A DNA stretch of 64,000 nt from Glycine soja (Eukaryota; Streptophyta; Magnoliopsida; Fabales; Fabaceae). The stretch is from positions 17,131,731 through 17,195,730 of the forward strand of contig NC_041008.1 in assembly GCF_004193775.1 (NCBI RefSeq). The letters are read 5' to 3'. Below are positions 56,805-64,000 of the stretch, in pieces. Each line of letters begins with the position of its first letter. Position 1 is the first letter of the stretch. The notes under the pieces were generated by a model. It was not told the DNA's origin, ran no database searches, and was given only the letters and a program-made list of their open reading frames with translations. The position numbers and the translations under genes are program-made.

Positions 56805-58909
56805 GAAAAAAGATACAAAGAAAAAAGTTAAAAGAAAGAGAGAGAAAAGTTAGAAAGAAGTAGAAGTTTTAGAGGATTTTTTTTTATAAGATGATGATAC
56901 TTCTTCTAGCCAAACATTGTTTTATTATAAGTAATAAATGAAAAGCATGGTATCTTGGAGCTATATTTATATTGAGTAATTCATTAACTGTAGTATCTAA
57001 TATATGGATATCATCGGTTATTTAGTCTTAACTTTGATTTTTTTTAATTCCTAATTTTATAAAAAAAAAAGTTATTTATTTTAATCGTTTTCATCTTATT
57101 CTCATTATCATTATGCATAGAAAAAGATTAAATTAAATAATATTTAGCAAAATCAAGAAATAAAGTAAAAAACTTATGTAATTATTAAGTAAAAGAAATA
57201 AGTGTCTAATCTTAATATAATTTTGGAATGATGATAACAAACCTTGATGCCACTGAATACTCTCATCCAACCAGTTATGAGATAAGTCGAGGATCTTCAA
57301 TGAAGTAAATCTTGATATATCTAAATATACATAATTATAGCAGTTAAATATATTTTTCAACCGAAATAAATCATGAAAATTTCTAATATAAAATGTATTT
57401 GACGTACTAAAAATTGATCTTGAAGTCAATTGACAATTTGATAAATCTAAAGATTTGAGGGATGAAAGTCCACTAAGAACAGAAATAATATCACTATTAT
57501 TGAAATTGTTATCGGACAAGTCAAGGATCTCAAGATTCCTTAATGATGAACATAAACCTGCAAGGAATTGAATCAAGAAATAAAGTAAAAATCTTATGAA
57601 ATTATTAAGTAAAAGAAATAAGTATACATAATTATAGCAGTTAAATATATTTTTCAACCGAAACAAATCATGAAAATTTCTAATATAAAATATATTTGAC
57701 TTACTAAAAATTGATCTTGAAATCAATTGACAATTTGATAAATCTAAAGACTTGAGAGATGAAAGTCCACTATGGACAGAAGTAATATCAGTATTATTGA
57801 AATTGTTCCTGGATAAGTCAAGGATCTCAAGATTCCTCAATGATGAACATAAACCTGCAAGGAATTGAATATATAGTGTTACATTTCAGGTATACATACT
57901 TAACCTGAAGCAATGGACTAATTCCTCGATTAAAACAGCATGCCTTAGCTTTATTAATTAATAATGAAATGGACAAATGATCCTACCTTGAATATGAAGA
58001 TCTGAGTCCAAATCAATACCAGCCAGATGTAGTTCCTTCAAAGATGTGAATCCCCCGAGGGATGACAGGATGTCATTTGTCAAAGGGTTAAAACTTATGT
58101 CAAGGACCTTCAGATTACGCAACTTTGATGACAGAGTTTCAAAAACTTACATAGTACATGTGTTGTACGTGGAAGAAGCCAACAAATTGAGGGAAAATAG
58201 TACCAAAAATTAGAAGAGGCTTCATGATCATAATAATCAGAAATATTATTTTATATTGTCATTTCTTTAAAATAAAAAAGACAAATATAGGTAGCCTCAC
58301 CGTGAAATGAGGATGCATTGAACCTACTATCTCTTAAATACAGAGACTTAAGAGATGAAAGGCCATCCAAACAAGATAGAATGGCAGCATTATCCAAATC
58401 GTTGCTGCTCAAGTCAAGGACTTCCAGATTTTGGAGCGGCGCTGCATGCAAAGTATGTAAAACAAAGTTGAAATAATGAGTATGGCATATAATTTGTACG
58501 AGAATCATATTTATATATATCAAGACTGAGAATTTGTATGAGAGATTAATTGACCTTCAGTCCCTGCACAACCGGATATGCCATTGAATGACAAGTCGAG
58601 GTTCTTCAAATCTTTGAAGACAACAAAATCCGAGTAATTAATATATAGTTTGTTTGCCCATCTGAACCGCAAACTGAGTTGGGCCACTCTCCCAGTGGAG
58701 GAGTTGCACATGACTCCTTCCCATTGACAACAATCTGGGCCGTTCCAGGGGAAGTAATGATCCTCTAAGCGGGAATCAAGGCCGAAAAGAGCATCTCTCT
58801 CTTCCTTCCAACAGCCTTCACAGCGAATGGCTTCCAATAAAAGGAAAAACAAGAAACAGACGCCAACAGTACTCTTCATTATCCTCATCATAATCATATT
58901 CTGTAACAC
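52933..58909 (-). CDS. LRR receptor-like protein (RLP), copy B, intact
   Basis: A cell-surface receptor without kinase, of the plant RLP class that senses microbial or parasite molecules and signals through SOBIR1/BAK1-type partners (family knowledge). Eight exons, all with GT-AG borders: 58555-58909, 58301-58441, 57987-58145, 57705-57854, 57408-57557, 57243-57320, 55259-55408 and 52933-55103. They sum to 3354 bp, one open frame of 1117 codons. Order: signal peptide (STVGVCFLFFLLLEAIRC), LRR N-cap (GCWKEERDALFGL, DCCQWEGVMC), many 24-residue LRRs (LxxLxLSxNxFxGxIP pattern), a non-LRR island (about 53600-53720), final LRRs, an acidic juxtamembrane stretch (NDSDTDGHYD), one transmembrane helix (FFFVSFVVSYTSALLVTAAAL) and a tail of about 35 residues. 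Exons 4 and 5 are tandem copies. The upstream in-frame ATGs leave the exact start (58909, or one of the next ATGs) open. Confidence 0.9.
56761..56801. repeat. (TA)n microsatellite in an intron of RLP copy B
   Basis: About 40 bp of pure TA in the large intron. The same place in copy A (about 34310) has only GATATAAAA, so it expanded after duplication. Confidence 0.9.
57408..57854 (-). repeat. Tandem exon duplication in RLP copy B
   Basis: Exons 57705-57854 and 57408-57557 are each 150 bp and both encode a LRNLEILDLS...SLKSLDLSNCQL unit. Copy A has only one (34922-35071). The intron between them (57558-57704) joins intron pieces from both sides of the original exon, as expected of unequal crossing-over followed by a small deletion. 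The frame is kept (50 codons added, about two LRR units). Confidence 0.88.
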
Positions 58910-58916
58910 AATTCAT

Positions 58917-59357
58917 TTGGTCTCCTTTAAATAAGAAAATTACCAGCGTAATCACCAAGTCCTTCGTTCCCATTACGTGCTTGAGGCGCTTAATTCATTT
59001 TTGTCTCTTGTTATTGCTTTTCTCAATACCATACAAATTAAAATGCAGCACCTTAATTTCCACATCAAGGAAATTGCGTGCAGCGTTTGCATTACAATCA
59101 TGACTTGCTTCATAATTTCTTTTCCATCTAAGCCCCAAATTGTACGCTTCATATATCAGCTATCCAATATATTGTTAATTTCTTCGGTGTTTTTATTTGT
59201 TTGTGTTCTAGCTAGCTACCATTAATGTTCTATTTGGATTAAAAGTGAAATACAGAAAGATATAAAAATAAAATAAATAAGAAAGATAGATAGAAGTAAA
59301 ATAGAAATACAATAAATAAGATGTATTATTTGGATGGATAAAAATGAGAGAAATGAA

Positions 59358-59452
<95 letters not shown>

Positions 59453-61980
59453 CACTTGTTTGAACAAGTGGAAGAATGAGTGGAAAAAATAAACAAATTA
59501 ACTATAAAAAAAACTTTTTCTGCTAATTAAAAAATTAAATTTAACTTATAAATTTTAAAGTTTTTGTTGTTCTTCAACAAATTATTTAATGTTTATATTT
59601 TTACAGAATTATTTAATTTTTAAAATAGAAAAAAGAATAATAATCACAACCTACATGTCTTTCTTAGTAATAAATTATGGGAATTTTTTTTGTTTTTGTG
59701 TGTAGACGGACCAAAAATAATATTTTTATCTTATTTATTTCTTTTCTCCTTTATTTACACTTAAATAAATAAATAAAAATATGTTAGAATATCTCTATTT
59801 ATATGTGATGTTCTCAAGAGTCATTTACACATGTCTTCGTAGCATTGATTTTTGTAGACAACATATTTATTTACATATTATCTATATTGTTGACTTTGTA
59901 CTATCAAAGACATTGTTGCCACACTCTAATAATTTTGGGGGTATATACATGATAGTATAAAAGCTTGTTTAAAACAAGTCACTCATTTATTAAAAATGGT
60001 CTGTCATTGATGCAAGCTTATGACTGAACTTAGAATGAAGGGGATTAAGGATAAGACTTGATCCTTTGAGGAGTTGAATTGATCCGACGTTCAATATTTT
60101 ATCCACTAAATATTAATATAATTTATGGCGTAAATACTTGAGTTGAGAATCAATTATTTGAGAGATGAAGTAGTCAGACAATCCAAATAATTAAGAGACA
60201 TTATTTTTCTGTCATGAGCATCTTTAATGTTAAACATTAGTATATCTTCGCTATTAAACATCATTAGACCAATAGAGTTGCCTAACTTTATTTTTATGAG
60301 CTCTATTATATAACATCTTTAATAAATTTAACAACTTTTTTCACTTTTTAATAATGTAACTCTTCATATCTAACTTAAAATAGATCTAATAAATTATTGT
60401 AGATGTTTATATTTTTTTAATAAGGAATTATTTTAATATTAAAAACAGGTTCTTGCAAAAGAAGAATATGTGTAGTCTCTTGTCATCTAATTAACTCTAA
60501 TAGTAAAAGTGTATAAAAATTAATTGTTAAGTTTAATAAGTTCTTAATTAAGAAATTTTCATTGACGTGCCCTTATATGTTTTAAATATCTATTTATTTT
60601 TGTATTTATATCTTCTTTTTTTCTCAAATATTATTTTGTATTTTTAATCATTTCTAAATTAAATGCTAAATTTTATTTTGAAACCGAACACGTCATGATA
60701 TATTGAAAGACAAAAAAATGTGCATTAATTTTAATTTAAATAATATCTTTCAAGAATGAATTATGTACTTTAATTTAAACAATACAATTTCTGAGTCCCA
60801 GATTATACGGTTATCCAATATTGTTCGCCATTATTATTTCTTTGTTTTCTTGTATTAACCCGTCACTTGCATGATGCTCAAATAGTGGATCGATGTTGGA
60901 CAATAACACCTTCTATTATGTTAAGTTCTTCTTAAAAATTTCATCAAAAAGTTGAAACTGTTACATGTCCCCAACATTCTTACTAAAATCCGGAGGGAAA
61001 TTATGCAGGTAAAAATTGTTAGATTTTTTTTTTGTGAAGTAGGTAAATCGTTAGATTCTTCTAAGAAAATATACTAGTTTTAATTTTTAAATTTTTACAT
61101 ATAATAAAAATAATATTTTAAAACGAAATAAATACTTTACTAATATAATATATATTATTATATTTATCTTATTATTAATATTAATATTTAAACTTTTATA
61201 TTCATTGTGTGTAAAAATTATGAAATTAAAAGCGAATATTTTAATTTTTAAATGATAACTATAATCATGATAAAAATATGATAACTATAATATATTAAAA
61301 AATATTATTATATAAATATTATTATATAAATCATTTTCTATATTTAATAATAAAATATTTTAGTATAATATAAAAAAAATTATACTATAATTTTATATTT
61401 TTTAATTTTTTTATCATAATGACATATTTCTAATCACTACTATATTTTTTAAAATTATTTTTTCATTTTATAGCTTTTTCAAAAATATTAAATTGAATTT
61501 TAAATAGTAACAACTTTGAAGCTCCGCTTACAGATCAACATTATTGGACGAAAAAGACAATATTTTACAGAAATTTTGAAAAAATATGGGATTAAATTGA
61601 AACATTTAATAAAAGTGTGAACTAACTGAATAAAATAAATAAACAAAAAATTTAACTTAAATTAATTAAATTATTTTAAGTCCGACGAAATAAAAATAAA
61701 AGGAAAGAAGACGAGTTGACTTAGGTCAACTCATATATCAGCTTCATGTCAATCCAAAGAAGTCATCTCTAACGGCCTCGAGAAAAATTAAACCTAAAAT
61801 TCATTTAAATTTATTTTCTATTTCAAAGAAATTACATTCTGAAAACTATTTTATAATAATTTTTACCATCAATAGTAAAAGTAAAAGAAAAATTTTACAT
61901 TAAATTATTAATATGATAAAATAATAAGATAAATTATAATTTTAGTTTTTTTATAATTTTTAAACAGTCTGTTTTAGTTG
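58917..61980. repeat. Upstream module U3 (first copy, block B)
   Basis: 5' flank of RLP copy B, homologous to U1 without its solo LTR. Contains the long (AT) run at 59375-59450. A TATTTAAAGG motif on the gene strand lies about 20 bp before the longest-ORF ATG. If it is the TATA box, a start farther downstream, such as the MRIMKS methionine, would be favoured. Confidence 0.75.
59375..59450. repeat. (AT)38 microsatellite upstream of RLP copy B
   Basis: 76 bp of uninterrupted AT preceded by about 20 A. The equivalent site in U1 (36245-36259) has about 15 bp. The run makes a spurious frame of alternating Ile and Tyr codons. Confidence 0.93.
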
Positions 61981-64000
61981 CGTGGTTGACGCGCTTAATT
62001 AATTTTGATCTCTTGTTATTGCTTTTCTCAATACCATACAAATTAAAATGCAGCACCTTGATTTCCACATCAAGGAAATTACGTGCAGCGTTCCCATTAC
62101 GGTCATGAATTGCTTCATAATTTATTTTTCATCTAAGCCCCAAATTGTACGCTTCATATATCAGCTATCCAATATATTGTTAATTTCTTCAGTGTTTTTA
62201 TTTGTTTGCATTCAAAGTGAAATACAGAAAAATAAAAAAAATAAGAAAGATACATAAAAGTAAAATAGAAATACAATATATAAGATCTATTATTTGGATG
62301 GATAAAAATGAGAGAAATGGAAAATGTTTTTTTTTTTTTGCATTTGTTTGAACAAGTGGAAGAATGAGTGAAAAAAATAAATTAAATAAAAAAAATTATG
62401 CTGATTAAAAAATTAAATTTAACTTAAAAATTAATATTTTCTATTTTATAGAATTATTTAATTTTAAAATATAAAAAAGGAATTATAATATACAATGTAC
62501 ATGTCTTCCTTAGTGATAAATTATGGAGAGAAAAAAATTGTTTTTGTGTGTGGAACTGACAAAAATATTTTCTTCATTCATTATTTCTTTATAAGCTTTG
62601 ACACTTTGATATTTTTATTCTACCTCAGTTCTCTATTTCTTTTCTTCTCTATTTACATTCAAATAAATAAAGGATTATTAAAATGTTAGAACATCTTGAT
62701 TTGTAAGTGACGTCCTAAAAGTCCTTCCTTTACACCTGTCTTCTTAGCATTGGTTTTTGTAGACCACATGTCGCACTCCAATAATTTTGGGAGGTATATA
62801 CATGGTATTATAAAGCCTATTTAGAATAAGTCACTCAACTATTAAAAATGGTAGGTTGATGACTGACACTTAGAATAAAGGGGATTAACGATAAGATTCA
62901 ATTCTATGAGGGGTTGAGTCGATCAAACATTCACAATCCTTTGAGCGACTTAAATGCTTAAGTTGATTATGTGCGACAATGGTCCTCAATTAAAAGGATC
63001 AAGTCAGTCAAACAATTCATTAGCGTCCACCAAATAATAATATAATATATGACGTAAAATACTTGAGTCGAGAATCGATCCTTTGAGGGATTAAGTTGAT
63101 CGGATAATCTAAATAATTAAGAGTCATGATTCCTCTATGATGAGCATCTTCAATGTTAAACATCATTAGACCATTAGAGTTGCTTAACTCAATTTTTATG
63201 AGCTCTATTATATATATCATCTCTAATAAATTTAACAACTTTTCACTTTTCAATAATGTAACTCTTCAAATCTAACTCAAAACAGATCTCCCAAATTATT
63301 ACAAATATTTATACTTTTTAATTGGTCTAGTAAGAAATTATTTTAATATTAAAAACATGTTCATGTAGAAAATGTATGTGAGTTCTGTACTCATCTAATT
63401 AACTCTAATAGTAAAAGTGTATAAGAATTAATTATTAAGTTTAAAATGTTCTTAACAAACTTTCATTGGGCCGTCCTCATTAAATATCTATTTATTTTTG
63501 TATTTATATCTTCTTATTTTCTTAAATATTTTTTATTTTTAATTAATTCTAAATTAAATGTTAAATTTTATTTTAAAATCTACCACATCAGATTATGTTA
63601 ATGTGCATTAATTTTTTTTAATTTAAATAATATCTTTTATTTTAAAACAGAAAAAAAGAATAATAATATGCAACCTACATGTCTTCCATAGTGACAAATT
63701 ATGGAAAAATATTTTGTTTTTGTGTGAACCCACAATGTATTTTCTTCATTCTTATTTCTCTTATCAAAATAAGCTTTGAAACTTTGATATTTTTATTTAA
63801 CGTGAGTTCTTTATTTCTTTTCTTCTCTATTTAAACTCAAATAAATAAAGGGTGTTCTTCATATTTTAGAGGGTGTTAGGGAGAGAGAACAAATTGTTCC
63901 CTTAACTAGCTTAGTTTCCATCAATGCCTCTTCATTCCAACTCTATCTAACCATAAACTTGAGGAGAGTCATAAAACTCACATCTATTTATATGTGATGT
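61981..64000. repeat. Upstream module U4 (second copy, block B), cut by the window end
   Basis: Matches U2 from 39736 to about 41470, including the AGAGGGTGTTAG region (63867 and 41327). No gene body lies between U3 and U4, as between U1 and U2, so the paired-module arrangement predates the block duplication. Confidence 0.8.

Larger units (their letters stand above)
52593..64000. repeat. Segmental duplication block B
   Basis: Second copy of block A: RLP 3' flank from 52593, gene, introns, modules U3 and U4. It continues past the window end. It lacks the solo LTR of U1 and the long inserts of U2 seen so far, and has an extra RLP exon and expanded AT runs. Confidence 0.9.

Noticed and set aside
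59222..59467. 81-codon frame of alternating Ile and Tyr
   Set aside because: Produced by the (AT)38 microsatellite.
1..64000. tRNA, rRNA, CRISPR array or bacterial-type operon
   Set aside because: None seen. The gene types, introns and repeats are those of a plant nuclear genome.

Overview
This is nuclear DNA of a flowering plant, most likely a legume close to soybean (Glycine). It is AT-rich, intron-bearing and full of plant transposons. It carries expanded plant families (DUF674 proteins, receptor-like proteins without a kinase), a nuclear copy of plastid psaA, and repeats resembling legume retroelement LTRs (GGTAATCGATTACC-type motifs). The legume assignment rests on recognition, not on a database search.

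Layout. (1) 1-16 kb: a tandemly duplicated module, each copy holding a short 5' remnant of a DUF674 gene (+) and a DEDDy 3'-5' exonuclease gene (-). Copy 1 (1860-2498) is intact and intronless. Copy 2 has been taken apart by three transposons. A 6.2-kb CACTA element (5691-11930) lies in its 3' flank and carries intron-containing fragments of a ribosomal protein L9 gene and a Pescadillo gene. A 2-kb solo-LTR-like element (12614-14581) splits its coding region. A Mutator-type MITE (14996-15483) sits in its 5' flank. (2) 16-18.8 kb: the tail of an old Athila/Calypso-like LTR, then a 436-bp psaA insertion. (3) 18.8-24.6 kb: a DUF674 pseudogene interrupted by a complete but inactive Ty3/gypsy chromovirus with 409/410-bp LTRs and a GAATC target duplication. 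(4) 25-29.2 kb: a receptor-like protein (RLP) pseudogene and a damaged DUF674 copy. (5) 30.2-64 kb: two copies (A from 30162, B from 52593, about 22.4 kb apart) of a block holding a large LRR-RLP gene on the minus strand and its long AT-rich upstream region, which is itself present twice per block. Copy B reads as an intact eight-exon gene of 1117 codons. Copy A is broken by a deletion across exons 1-2. Between the blocks lie an RLP 5' remnant, a truncated Ty1/copia element and a lone HINT-type (HIT family) exon.

The only coding sequences that look intact are the exonuclease (1860-2498) and RLP copy B (52933-58909). RLP copy A keeps an intact main exon and could only give a truncated product. 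The locus reads as a rapidly evolving immune-receptor cluster in which tandem duplication, exon duplication, patchy divergence and transposon insertion can be followed step by step, because empty sites are preserved in the paralogous copies. The most unusual single object is the CACTA element with two captured genes.
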